This document shows, piece after piece, positions 48,704-58,639 of a stretch of 64,000 nt of DNA. The stretch is taken from assembly GCA_947652115.1 (NCBI GenBank), contig OX393563.1:27156867-27220866 (forward strand), in the 5' to 3' direction. The position numbers and the translations under genes are program-made. Numbering within the stretch: the stretch's first letter is position 1; each line of letters begins with the position of its first letter. The DNA comes from Blastomussa wellsi. Lineage: Eukaryota; Cnidaria; Anthozoa; Scleractinia; Plerogyridae. The notes beneath the pieces are model-generated. The model saw nothing but the letters and a program-made list of their open reading frames with translations. It was not told the DNA's origin and did no database searches.

Positions 48704-48887
48704 CGTATGAAAACTCTGCATATGGAAAACAAGATCAGCCCAAGACACGAAAATGCAAAAGAAAGTAGTGGAGGAATTCGCTTCCATATCTTCGACGAGA
48801 AAACTCTAAATTTCTACTTGTATGGCACTCGTGAAGTGAGAGTTATAGACGTGAAGAAATTAAAAAGGAAGGCTGAAGAGGAACAAG
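48704..48887 (+). CDS. gene D coding exon 1
   Basis: Strong acceptor; ATG three bases in. Carries [19 protein letters not shown]. Donor CAAG|GTATAA, weaker than in A and C. Confidence 0.78.
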
Positions 48888-51800
48888 GTATAAAGTGTAC
48901 ATTAAGCCACGTAATTTAGACAATTGTTTAAACGCTCGGGAAGACTTTAATGACCAAATTTTTTTCGTAAGTGGGAATATAGCTCGTATTATAGCTGTCA
49001 GCCAACAATATAAGACGTTTTTGTTTCCAAATATATATTAATAAAGATATTTTTGTGTGATATATTTTTGCTAGAACTATGCAGCGATATATTGATAAAT
49101 ATGTGGTGTACGATTAATATCGTTATTATTCTTTTGTTGACGTTGCACTGACACGATTGTTCTCAAAATTTCCGCTTTCACTAACGCTTTTACTCCAATG
49201 TTTATGAGCTTTATGCCCTCCACAAAAACAACTTCGAATGAATCTAAATTGGCTTATTTCCTGAACCAATATTGTCCAGCATGTTTCTCTCTCTCTCTCG
49301 TGCGCTTGCATTTATGATCTTTTAAATGGTAAATGGCAAAGGAAATCTTGTTAAAATTCACAAGACATTGATTAATTAGCTGATTTAAAAAGTGACGTGA
49401 AGTGCAAGGAGTTTTGTTATTGAGACAGATGTTCTCACTTTCAATGCAATGTAATGTCTTGATGTTGATTAACTGTTTTAACCTACTGAGTCGTATTAGA
49501 GTTTCAGAACAATTTGTATTGCCCACACAAAATGGACCTCGTTTAGCTTTCCTGTAAGTTATGCGCTTGACAAATAACATCACTGAATGTTTTGTCGAAC
49601 AAAATCGTTACTTCGTAGAGTCTGTTTGTTTATCCTGCGGTAAAAACGAAAAACGAAATGTGCTGTTATTGTAGGTGTTCTTGTATTATAGCCGCCTACC
49701 AAGCTCAACCGGACATATTTGTTCGACAAGAAATAAAACTTAACACTCTAACTTCTGCACATTGAATTCGCTGCGCTCGGTCAGGCTGGTACATGATGTG
49801 CACGTGATTATGACGTAAACGAGAGTGTTGCATAATGCTCGGGCTGCGTTAGGTTCTGAAGAACTGCCTGAATCTCTTTTTAATTAGGCCTATCGCAAAT
49901 CGATAGGCCTAATCTTTTGCTTGTTCATTGATAATCTGTCCCCCACGTTTGTTCATTCTCCCAGAAGCTTCTTCTTCAAAAAAACACAAGATTGCCACTG
50001 ACTACGAGGGGCCTCAGATCACAAACGCCATTCGGTCATTCCCGGATGAGGTACAACTTTGCGTGTCGAGTATCCCTGGGGCGAGTTACGGTGTTTGCGC
50101 CAAAGAACACATTCCATTGGGAACATGGATTGGTCCTTATGAAGGCAGGCGCTTGTCCCCGCAGAATCTCTTGTCAGACATGGATACCGCATACCTTTGG
50201 GAGGTAAGGTTCTGATAAAAAAATAAATTTCTTAAAAACGTAGCTGAATGATGATTCTGTACTAGAATATATAGCTCACCTCATGATGGGTACCATCATG
50301 CAGTCTGCAATTGTTCACTTGGTACATAATATATATAAGTTAAACCTCGCTGTTCAGTTGGGTGGCAAAAAGCAAGCAACTTTTATTTCTGAACAAACAT
50401 AACAACACACAAAATCCATGGTGGTTCTGCGACAGATTTGTATGCTGGGCATTATAAAGCCTCGACACAAACGAAGCTCGCTTTTCTCACTTCGTTTTTG
50501 TCGAGGCTTTATAATGCCCAGCATACAAATCTGTCGCAGAACCACCATGGATTTTGTGTGTTAACATATGATTTAAAAATCCCAACTGGAGGAAGCCTTG
50601 CCAGTTGCCTCTAACTGGTAGTTTTCCTACAATTGTAGAGTAATCTGGATCCGAAATATCGTGACGTTGCTCCTTTAAAAAGGCAATAAAAAGCTCTCAC
50701 GAAACCTCTCTTACACTTATATATTTCATATGGCTTGTTCTAAGGCCATCGTAGTTGAGATTGGTAGAAACTCAGCAGTGTTCTATTGACAATCCGTGAG
50801 TCTGATTGGTTCTCTCACTGTTTTTTATTCGCCGATAGAAAACGATCGCGCGTACATTGCTCTTTGAAGGCAATATTTTGGCTTTATTTACTCGCCCTCG
50901 TTTTCTATGAGCGATAGTCACCTCGGCATCTAATTGTTAAACATATATAAACATATAAACGCATTTTTAAGAATAATGGATAAAGTTCACCGAAAGCTAT
51001 CGTCTCTTGATCATTTCCAGCCGTCACCTGCCTTTCTTTTATTTCTTGCTGTGTCATTGGCGAAAACAATAACCTGCCTATGAAATGAAAAAAACGAGCT
51101 ATTTAAAAAATAGAGGGGGGAAGTTTCTAAAGAAGCTGTGGTGCTGCGTCGGTGGGAAGAATAACAATATAATTTGGTTTTATCAATTGGGTTGATAATG
51201 TGAATTGGCCACCGACGAAGGGCTCGAATCAGCTCTCGAATCTCCTTATACGGTGGCCAATTCACATTATCAACCCAATTGATAAAACCAAATTATATTT
51301 AAAAAATAATTCGCTTATTTGAAAGGCCTTTAAAAATGAAGAAAAATGGCATTTTCCTTTTTGTGATATCTCCTCTCGTTCCAGAGATATTCAAGATTTT
51401 TGTATTATGCAAATTAGGTACTGATGACGTCATAAGGTGTGATTGTATGGGTGCAAAAACACAGAATATGGCATATCTCAGCAAGTAATGATGCAATGCA
51501 ATTGGAACTTTGCAAGCACATTGTATCCTAAGAAATACACCTCTTGATACATATTTTTATGTTGCTATGGCAATAATCTTGGTTCCAGTCTCTTACCTCT
51601 TTAAATCAAATATCACTCGCTTTTGGCTGTATTGGGCAAATAATTGATCCCATTTAAAGCGTGAACAATGCCCATTTTTCAATAGCTCTCCTAATTAACC
51701 TTTAGGAAGTGGATGATGTTTAATTGCTAAGATCAAATAGAGATCTGGAACCGGATTTGTTGCTATAGCAACACCAAAATATTCACCATCTGATGTATTT

Positions 51801-54800
51801 CTTAGGCTATAACATGCTCACCAAGTTCAATTTCATTGCATCATTACTTGCAGAGATCTGCTATATTTCGTATTTTTTCACCCAAATTATCACACCTTAT
51901 GACATCATCAGTAGCTAATTTGCATAATTCGAAAATCTTGAATATCTCTGGAACGAGAGGAGATATCACAAAAAGGAAAACGCCATTCTTCTTCATTTTT
52001 AAAGGCCTTTCCAATAAGCTTACTTTTCAATGGCTCATTTTTTCATTTCATAGGCACTTTAACGAAATTGCAATCTTTGCTTCACCACTCGATAGCATCT
52101 AAGGTCATTTGTTTCTCTCGTTTTCTCATTTTCATTTTATCTTTATTTTTCTCAATTTTGCAATTTCTCGCTTCGAATTTCAAGTTAGCCAGACATCAAA
52201 ATAGACCAATATGCCATCTCCGGAAAACACACGTGCATTTACTCAAACTTAACTTCTCCCAAGCAGAATCGCACTATATATGACAAATAGAGGAGAGAAT
52301 TCAAATGTTGATATTTCTTGTTTTGTAGATCTACAAAGACGGTAAGCTGAGCTATTATATTGACGGAAGCGACGAAGAGACCTCTAGCTGGATGAGATTT
52401 ATCCGCTGTGCGCGTCACATAAAGGAACAGAATTTGTACGCTTTTCAATATTGTGGGAACATTTTTTATCGCGCATTCAAAGAAATTCCTCCCGGAAAAG
52501 AGTTGCTGGTTTGGTATGATGACAAATACCCACAATTCTTAGGGATTCCTCTTGGCATGCAGGATTACGATTCGGGTAAGATCCGCATAACCCTGTGGTG
52601 ATCAAATTCTACTTTCCCCTTACAATACTAATACACTGCCAAGCAGACGGGGGGAAGCAGACAGATGGTGAGAATAAAGAAAAGACTCAGTGGATGAAAC
52701 CCTGACGTGTGACCATTCAAATGAAAGCTTTTGAGCATTATTGTCAGTACAAATAACGCCCAAAACAAGAACAAATATCACGCTGGATTTGTACTCCAGA
52801 GAACCGATTAGAAATTCGTCCGCACGGACATAACAATTTGGCGTGTTGGATAATAAATCTCTTATTAGATGTTTTGCTGAGTAGTATCGCTGAGAATTTT
52901 TACTCGTTGCTCGTTACTCAGCGATACTGCTCACCAAACGTCTAATAAAATATATGTACTTTCACGTGGTAATGTTTATTATGCTGTTAAAGGTGGTTCT
53001 AACCTTTACGTCTGTGGATGAAACCCTAGTGCCAGACCATTCAAATAAAATAGCTATTAATTGAGCAGTATTTTCACGCGGCAAAGTCTGTGGATGAAAC
53101 CCCTGTGTATGGCCATAGCAGTACTTTCATGTGGTACTGTTTATTATGCTTTACAAGGACAGGTGGTTCTATCTTTTAAGTCTGTGGATAAAACCCTAGT
53201 GTTGTACAAGTTAGTTCTGACTTCTATTGAACTGCATGCGCCACTGATGAAATCCAAGACCATTTAAATGAATGTTTTTGAGCTGTTTTTTCATGTCGTG
53301 CTATAAGCTGATGGTTCTAGTGTGTGACCATTCAAAGCAGCACTTCCATGTAGCACTGTACATGTTTATTATGCTGTACAAAGTGGTTTTTACTCTTTTC
53401 TCTGTGTGGATAAGACCATAATGAGTTTAGAAAAGAAAGAATCTATTGACTCGTTTGATCGTTAAATGTTTTGTTTCAAACAATAACACGATTCTCGACG
53501 TAACCCATGCAGGTCAGCGAATTAAAGAATTTGGGAAAATGTTTCTGGGAAGTTTACAAAAGCTTCAAAAATAACCGTGTAGCTATATTTTTGACTAAAA
53601 CTCTTCCTTTAATTTCAGCAACATCTTCAAGTGCTCGAGGCTCTCCAGTCACCAGTGTGACCAGCACTCCTCCTAACTCAGATGCTAAAAGGTGCGGCTT
53701 TCAAGAGCCGCGTGAGAACTATCACATGGGAAACTTCAGAGTCCCTCCAACACGTGCTGTGCAGCCGCGCTTCGTGTCTGTGGCACACACTTTGGGTAAC
53801 GAGCTTCAGCGAGACCAGCTTAGTGTCTCTGGTGTAAGGCATGGCCCTAGAATGGCACTAAGGTATGGTAAACGTAAAAAATCTGAGTCAGGTTTGCCTG
53901 TGACATCAAATGAAAGACAATTTGTCGGAGATTTCCTTCGGAGGCCGATTGATGGAAATAATCTTTACTCCTTGCAACCAATTAATAAAGATTTGCAAAG
54001 AATTGCTGAACAAGAACAATTTGAAACTAACAATCTAAGGGACAATGCAACACGTGCGCATGCGTCTGACAAACAATTGAAACAACATCGACACAAGGAT
54101 CTTGTGACCACGAACGACAGAAGCCTTCTTCAGCAAATACACGTTCCATGTGAATTACAGAGATCACAGTTGCTTGACAGTGAGTATTCGATTTATTCAC
54201 TTAAAAGGACAAACTTTCATATGAACTATTTTAGATAGCTTCTCAGCCAGGCGACACAGCATGTGAGGTCATTGTTGTATCAACAGTCATTTTACGGATC
54301 ACTCACTACAACGGAGGCCAGTGCACTCGTCATGTAAAAACTTCGGCTCATGCCCATCAATCAGTAAAACTCGCTAAGTTGAATTATTCAAGCTTTATCT
54401 CTGATATGTGTCTGAAATGTTACCTTAATGTTGTTTTTCAGTGGTCATGCACTTAGCTTCGAGATAGCTAGTTCCCAGACATGCCAATTTAATAGAGGAA
54501 CCACGTGCACTCGGCACTCGGCCACTCTGTCTCATCTCATTGTCTCATTCCATTGGCACTTTAAACATATATACTAGTTAGTTCAGGTTAGATTTCAATA
54601 CTGATTACTTAAGGAACATTAAACAACATGACTTTTCCAGATGAGCAACATATTTCTCCCGGTACAAGTGAAGGACATGCACAAAAGCAAAGTCAGACCG
54701 GAAACACCGTGAAAAGTGTTATGCCAGCTCTTCTTTCTTACAAGCCTCCTCTGCTTCATAAACAGTTTTACTATGAACAAAAAGAAACTCAAACATCACA

Positions 54801-55176
54801 GATCTCTCCGGATGAGTTCGGCATGTGGAGGTGCCGACAGTGTTTAAAGACATTCACTCAGAGGGTGTTGCTTCAAATGCATGAGTGTTCACAGACTCCG
54901 GAGAAGCCATATCAGTGCGGGCAGTGCACGTTGTCATTTGCCACGCCAGCAGATTTAAGGGGCCACGTGGAGAAACACACCAGTGAAAAACTGTTCAAGT
55001 GTGGGTTCTGTTCTCGCACGTTTTCAGGACCGACGACTTTAAATAACCATATACGAACTCACACGGGGGAAAGACCATTTAGCTGCGAGAAATGCCACAA
55101 GACATTTTCACAAGCAAGTCATTTAGCGAGGCATCAGCGATTTCCTGGTGATTGTGTCCCTGAAGAGGACGAATAG
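48704..55176 (+). CDS. PRDM6-like PR/SET zinc-finger gene D (complete coding region)
   Basis: Five coding exons (48704-48887, 49965-50203, 52329-52575, 53619-54179, 54641-55176) join with phases 1, 0, 1, 1 to about 587 aa, starting at ATG 48707. Order: [15 protein letters not shown] (~25-39), N-terminal PR domain without zinc knuckle ([28 protein letters not shown]), C-terminal PR domain ([28 protein letters not shown]), a 187-aa linker exon not split off in B or C, then a finger exon (~472-581). Fingers begin WRCRQC, YQCGQC, FKCGFC and FSCEKC. The only cluster member on the plus strand, divergent from C and convergent with E. The exon begins right after TTCCTTCTTCAG, so a 5' exon is expected. 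Confidence 0.9.
48888..49964 (+). other. gene D intron 1
   Basis: Non-coding. A (CT)n-like run at 49286-49298 and a 31-bp palindrome at 49883-49913. Confidence 0.5.
49883..49913. repeat. short palindrome
   Basis: ATTAGGCCTATCG, five-base loop, CGATAGGCCTAAT: a perfect 13-bp stem, 50 bases upstream of gene D exon 2. Confidence 0.9.
49965..50203 (+). CDS. gene D exon 2: N-terminal PR domain, no knuckle
   Basis: Acceptor TTCATTCTCCCAG, donor TGGGAG|GTAAGG. Starts [16 protein letters not shown] in place of a knuckle, then [19 protein letters not shown]. Confidence 0.9.
50404..50562. repeat. near-perfect 73-bp hairpin in gene D intron 2
   Basis: Arms 50404-50476 and 50490-50562 are complementary with one mismatch (CTCGACACAAACGAAG vs CTCGACAAAAACGAAG); loop of 13 bases (50477-50489). 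Each arm has CCATGGTGGTTCTGCGACAG near its outer end. No TSD evident. Confidence 0.92.
50750..50895. repeat. diverged dispersed repeat, related to 5490-5635
   Basis: GTGTTCTATTGACAATCCGTGA...TCTCACTGTTTTT...CGCGCGTACATT aligns loosely with the earlier copy; a related end (GAGCGATAGTCACCTCGGCA) follows at 50909. Confidence 0.35.
51074..52058. mobile_element. large inverted-repeat element interrupted by a Penelope-like insert
   Basis: CTGCCTATGAAATGAAAAAA at the left edge opposes TTTTTTCATTTCATAGGCAC at the right. After the insert, GAAAGGCCTTTAAAAATGAA...GATATCTC...TCGTTCCAGAGATATT is mirrored at 51920-52019. Arms about 250 bp, diverged. Internal short frames on both strands are mirror images of one another, not genes. 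In gene D intron 2. Confidence 0.75.
51113..51295 (-). mobile_element. short Penelope-like 3'-end insertion with 13-bp target duplication
   Basis: TATTTAAAAAATA flanks both sides (51100-51112 and 51296-51308). Contains the same tail as 39451-39680 (GGTGCTGCGTCGGTGGGAAG, AATATAATTTGG) and two facing ATAATTTGGTTTTATCAA arms; the hammerhead-like core is mostly lost here (only CCGACGAAGGGCTCGAA). Confidence 0.75.
52329..52575 (+). CDS. gene D exon 3: C-terminal PR/SET domain
   Basis: Acceptor CTTGTTTTGTAG, donor [67 protein letters not shown]. Confidence 0.92.
52672..53420 (+). repeat. degenerate tandem repeat in gene D intron 3
   Basis: Four to five uneven copies of a unit of roughly 110-150 bp, each with GTCTGTGGATGAAACCCTAG, GACCATTCAAA, GCAGTACTTTCATGTGG and TTTATTATGCTGTACAA in that order. 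A 94-bp hairpin (52859-52952) interrupts it. Confidence 0.7.
52859..52952. repeat. hairpin element inside the tandem repeat
   Basis: TTATTAGATGTTTTGCTGAG...TATCGCTGAG opposes CTCAGCGATACTGCTCACCAAACGTCTAATAA. Confidence 0.75.
53619..54179 (+). CDS. gene D exon 4: linker exon
   Basis: Acceptor TTTAATTTCAG, donor GACA|GTGAGT. Ser/Thr-rich start ([19 protein letters not shown]), then basic ([10 protein letters not shown]) and polar sequence; no domain recognised. Upstream frame from 53507 is intronic read-through. Confidence 0.8.
54641..55176 (+). CDS. gene D exon 5: four zinc fingers
   Basis: Acceptor ACTTTTCCAG. Contact positions -1,2,3,6: QVLM, TADG, GTTN, QSHR. Finger 1 is C2HC, finger 4 ends H-x6-C (HQRFPGDC). 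Ends VPEEDE and stop. Confidence 0.93.
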
Positions 55177-56320
55177 GGCTATCAAAATAGAGATAATTAC
55201 AGTCGGTTGCTAGTTAACTTTTACAGATGTTTTTCAGAGACTGGGCAGAGGGGTTGTGTGCGGGTAACACAAGGAAGGATAAAAGGCTCCCACGCTCTCA
55301 CATTGGCCGCTTTCAACTACCGTTATCCCGTCCCCTCCCCCCAGGGAGTCTCAAAGGAAGAGAGAGAGAGAGCCCCTTAACATTTCAAGTAATAGTAAGC
55401 AAGCTTCACTTTCTCCATCTTGGATTCGAAAAGCCAGGGAGGTTTGAGGTGAGGCAACCCAACTCTTAAATATTTTGCCACTTCAAGATGGCGATTGCTT
55501 GGGGGAACAAAACTCCCACCAAAACGCCAGCACCACAGAATTTTTCTCAGCCCCTATCAGACATTTTTTGCCAGTGGTTAAATTAGAAATAGTAGAACAT
55601 GCAGCTGAGTGCAATGAAACGTCTGGTGAATTTCTTTAAACATCCATGCAGGGGACAGTTTAAAAAGCCCCTGGACTGCAAAGCCTGTGTATGTATCTAT
55701 GTTGTTAGTTTCCATCGAGATTTTGCCAGGAGCAAAATGGCTCCTGATTTTGCCCATCGTGCCACCGGGTAAAAATTAGTGACACGATCCATTCTACGGG
55801 CAACATGCAATCACGGTATAATTCTTTTGGAGAACAGAAATAGGCATGCGCACCATGCACTCCCCAGTCTACACATTAAGTAGGAGTAAATCGGAATGTT
55901 CTATTATGACTATTATAAAGAGACTGCCGAACATTTTATCTGCTGATTTTTATACCAAAAAGGTATATCATTGCATCTCTCATTCATCGAATAAAATTAT
56001 CATTCAGCTTCAAAATTGTCCTCAAAATTTCAATGTGTCCTTACACAGCGCAGCTTTTTTTTTAGACGGCAATGTTGTCTTCGAACTTAATAATGTCGCT
56101 TGAAACGACATCTCCAAACGCGTTCTTTATTCTGATGCTAGCTTACAATGAAGTCAGTATGAAGTATATTTTATAAAATGTGTAAAAAATAAAACAACCT
56201 AAAATTTTTAACTTCAGTCTATTCTGTTATTCTTAAGGGGTGCTAGACTTAGCAAGCCTATAAATAGTTAGCCAAACACACGTCGATTTTCGCACGCTCT
56301 TTGAATACTCGTGTCACCTC
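55177..56320. other. gene D 3' flank
   Basis: Likely 3' UTR at first; AATAAAAC at 56189-56196 is a distant poly(A) candidate. No zinc-finger exon for gene E on the minus strand. Confidence 0.4.
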
Positions 56321-56617
56321 ATTCTCGTCCCCATAGCCCTTCTCGTTTCTCTTAGTCGGCAGGGCCTCGGCACGAGAAACGAAGGGCTCTTCTAGGACTT
56401 CCGGACTTCATGTATATAGCATTGATGTTTCTACGTGTTGTGTGTTGTAATAACGCGGCCGGCGAACATTTTGACTTCCGTTTAAGATTTCTTTGTTCTC
56501 AACAGCCAATAAAAACATTGGAATTTTATTGAAAATCGTATGTCCCAGAGCCTTAGTTTTTCGTGCCAAGGACCCTGCCGGCTAAGAGAAACGAGAAGGG
56601 CTATGGGGACGAGAATG
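56321..56617. mobile_element. inverted-repeat element with 10-bp target duplication
   Basis: GTGTCACCTC flanks both sides (56311-56320 and 56618-56627). Ends ATTCTCGTCCCCATAGCCCT / AGGGCTATGGGGACGAGAAT continue as about 45-bp inverted repeats (TTCTCGTTTCTCTTAG, CGGCAGGG). Duplication length suggests a Mutator-like or related superfamily; no transposase. Confidence 0.82.
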
Positions 56618-56729
56618 GTGTCACCTCTGCCCCACTCGCGCCAAAAGTCAAAGGCCACGGCACACTAACTACTACATTAATTTTAAGAATTTATCGAGTT
56701 ACCCTTACCATTCTTGAGAGCTAACCGTA

Positions 56730-57720
56730 TAACCGCAGTGCCTAGTAAGCTAACTGGATTGCTTTGTAGGCTAACCGCAGTGCTCAGTAGGCTAACTGGA
56801 TTGCTTTGTAGGCTAACCACAGTGCTCAGTAGGCTAACTGGATTGCTTTGTAGGCTAACCACAGTGCTTAAGAGGCTAACCGCAATGCTTAGTAGGCTAA
56901 CCGCAGTGCTCAGTAGGCTAACCGCAGTGCTCAGTAGGCTAACCACAGTGCTCAGTAGGCTAACCGCAGTGCTCAGTAGGCTAACCGCAGTGCTCAGTAG
57001 GCTAACTGGATTGCTTAATATAGGCTATCCGCAGTGCTCAGTAGGCTAACCGCAGTGCTTAGTAGGCTAACCGCAGTGCTTAGTGGGCTAACCGCAGTGC
57101 TCAGTAGGCTAACTGCAGTGCTTAGTAGGCTAACCGCAGTGCTTAGTGGGCGAACTGGATTACTTAATATAGGCTATCCGCAGTGCTCAGTAGGCTAACC
57201 GCAGTGCTCAGTAGGCTAACCGGATTGCTTTGTAGGCTAACCGCAGTGCTCAGTAGGCTAACCGGATTGCTTTGTAGGCTAACCGCAGTGCTCAGTAGGC
57301 TAACCGGATTGCTTTGTAGGCTAACCGCAGTGCTCAGTAGGCTAACCGGATTGCTTTGTAGGCTAACCGCAGTGCTCAGTAGGCTAACCGGATTGCTTTT
57401 TTAGTCTAACCGCAGTGCTCAGTAGGCTAACCGGATTGCTTCATAGGCTAACCGCAGTGCTCAGTAGGCTAACCGGATTGCTTAGTAGGCCAACCGCAGT
57501 GCTCAGTAGGCTAACCGCAGTGCTCAGTAGGCTAACCGGATTGCTTAATAGTCTAACCGCAGTGCTCAGTAAGCTAACCGGATTGCTTAATAGGCTAACC
57601 GCAGTGCTCAGTAGGCTAACCGCAGTGCTTTGTAGCCTAACCGCAGTGCTCAGTAGACTAACCGGATTGCTTTGTAGGCTAACCGCAGTGTTATAATAGG
57701 CTAACCAGGGTGATTTAGTA
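56730..57720 (+). repeat. 21-bp minisatellite with a two-unit higher order
   Basis: About 47 units. Type 1 is GGCTAACCGCAGTGCTCAGTA; type 2 is GGCTAACCGGATTGCTTTGTA. They alternate regularly at 57183-57404 (42-bp dimers) and run in type-1 blocks elsewhere. A variant block with CTTAATATAGGCTATCCGCA recurs at about 57013 and 57164. Because 21 is divisible by 3, every frame stays open over long stretches (heptads such as LTAVLSR LTGLLCR); this is a consequence of the repeat. Confidence 0.95.
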
Positions 57721-58639
57721 GTCTAATTTAGCTAACCAAACTCGTTCCCAGTGTATTCCGAGCCAGAGGGCCATTCGATGGATGTTGTTGATTGCAGACC
57801 CATCGTCACTCTGTCCCAGACCTCCCTTCTTATCCACCCAACCCCCCGCCCGCTCCTCCTGATTCCGGTGTTTACTGAAACGGGTGGCTTATTAATCAAT
57901 AGAAACCATTACAATTCAATGTCCTGTTTAATAAACGACCTCTTAGTCGATGAATTTATTTACAAAGCAAATATGTAAATTCATAAATACTATGGAATGT
58001 ATGATTATATTCAAAGCAATCGGTTTTGATTTTCTGAACCACCATGAAAGAGAAAATCGGTTCGAGAAATCGAGAATTAGAGAAATCTGGGGTATAATTG
58101 AGATCAGTATTCAGTTTAAGGGGGGATTCTACCTGAATTTTAATAAAATGTTGGGAGGTTTAGAGATTGTATAAAAGGAAAAAAGATAGTTTTGAAACAC
58201 CCACAGACAGTTGAACCCCACCCAGGAGCAACCAGTTTGGCTGGGGGACTGTTTTGGTGTGCATATTCTAATTTTAAACTAATTTTAAACTAATTTTTAA
58301 GCTTCATTAAATCTTCATTATTTCCTATTTCTCCAAATTTTCCTCCTCCTTTAAGAAAAACTCTCTCCTCCCAAATATACCGAAAAATTTACAAAACATC
58401 ACAAAACATTTACTTGTGAGATGAATGACGGGTTTTGGCATTCCTTGAAACGCAAACGAGATATGTTCTTCAAACCCACTTTAAATGACGGAAAAACGGC
58501 TTTCAGGTAGAATCCTGCCTTAAAGAAAAGATCAGTTTACAGAAGTAAGAGAAATCTGGGGCTCAAGAATTTGGGACTTCCACTGGATATAAACAATCAG
58601 ACCAGTTCTAATTAAAATTTAGACTAGTTGCCCTCATTT
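57721..58639. other. intergenic between D and E
   Basis: Three ATTTTAAACTAA copies at 58271-58293; otherwise nothing. Confidence 0.35.

Noticed and set aside
51299..52102. Two similar frames (51299-51496 minus, 51836-52102 plus) as a duplicated gene
   Set aside because: They are mirror arms of one inverted-repeat element.
53507..53618. Start of the gene D linker exon at an upstream ATG
   Set aside because: A clear acceptor (TTTAATTTCAG) precedes 53619 in the phase that exon 3 requires; the upstream part is intron.
1..55176. Assignment as PRDM9
   Set aside because: No KRAB or SSXRD-like region and no tandem finger minisatellite. Only four conserved fingers of PRDM6 layout; resemblance is limited to the PR domain common to the family.
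56714..57696. Long open frames with leucine heptads in the minisatellite
   Set aside because: The unit length is a multiple of three, so frames stay open on both strands automatically; no start context, splice sites or domain.
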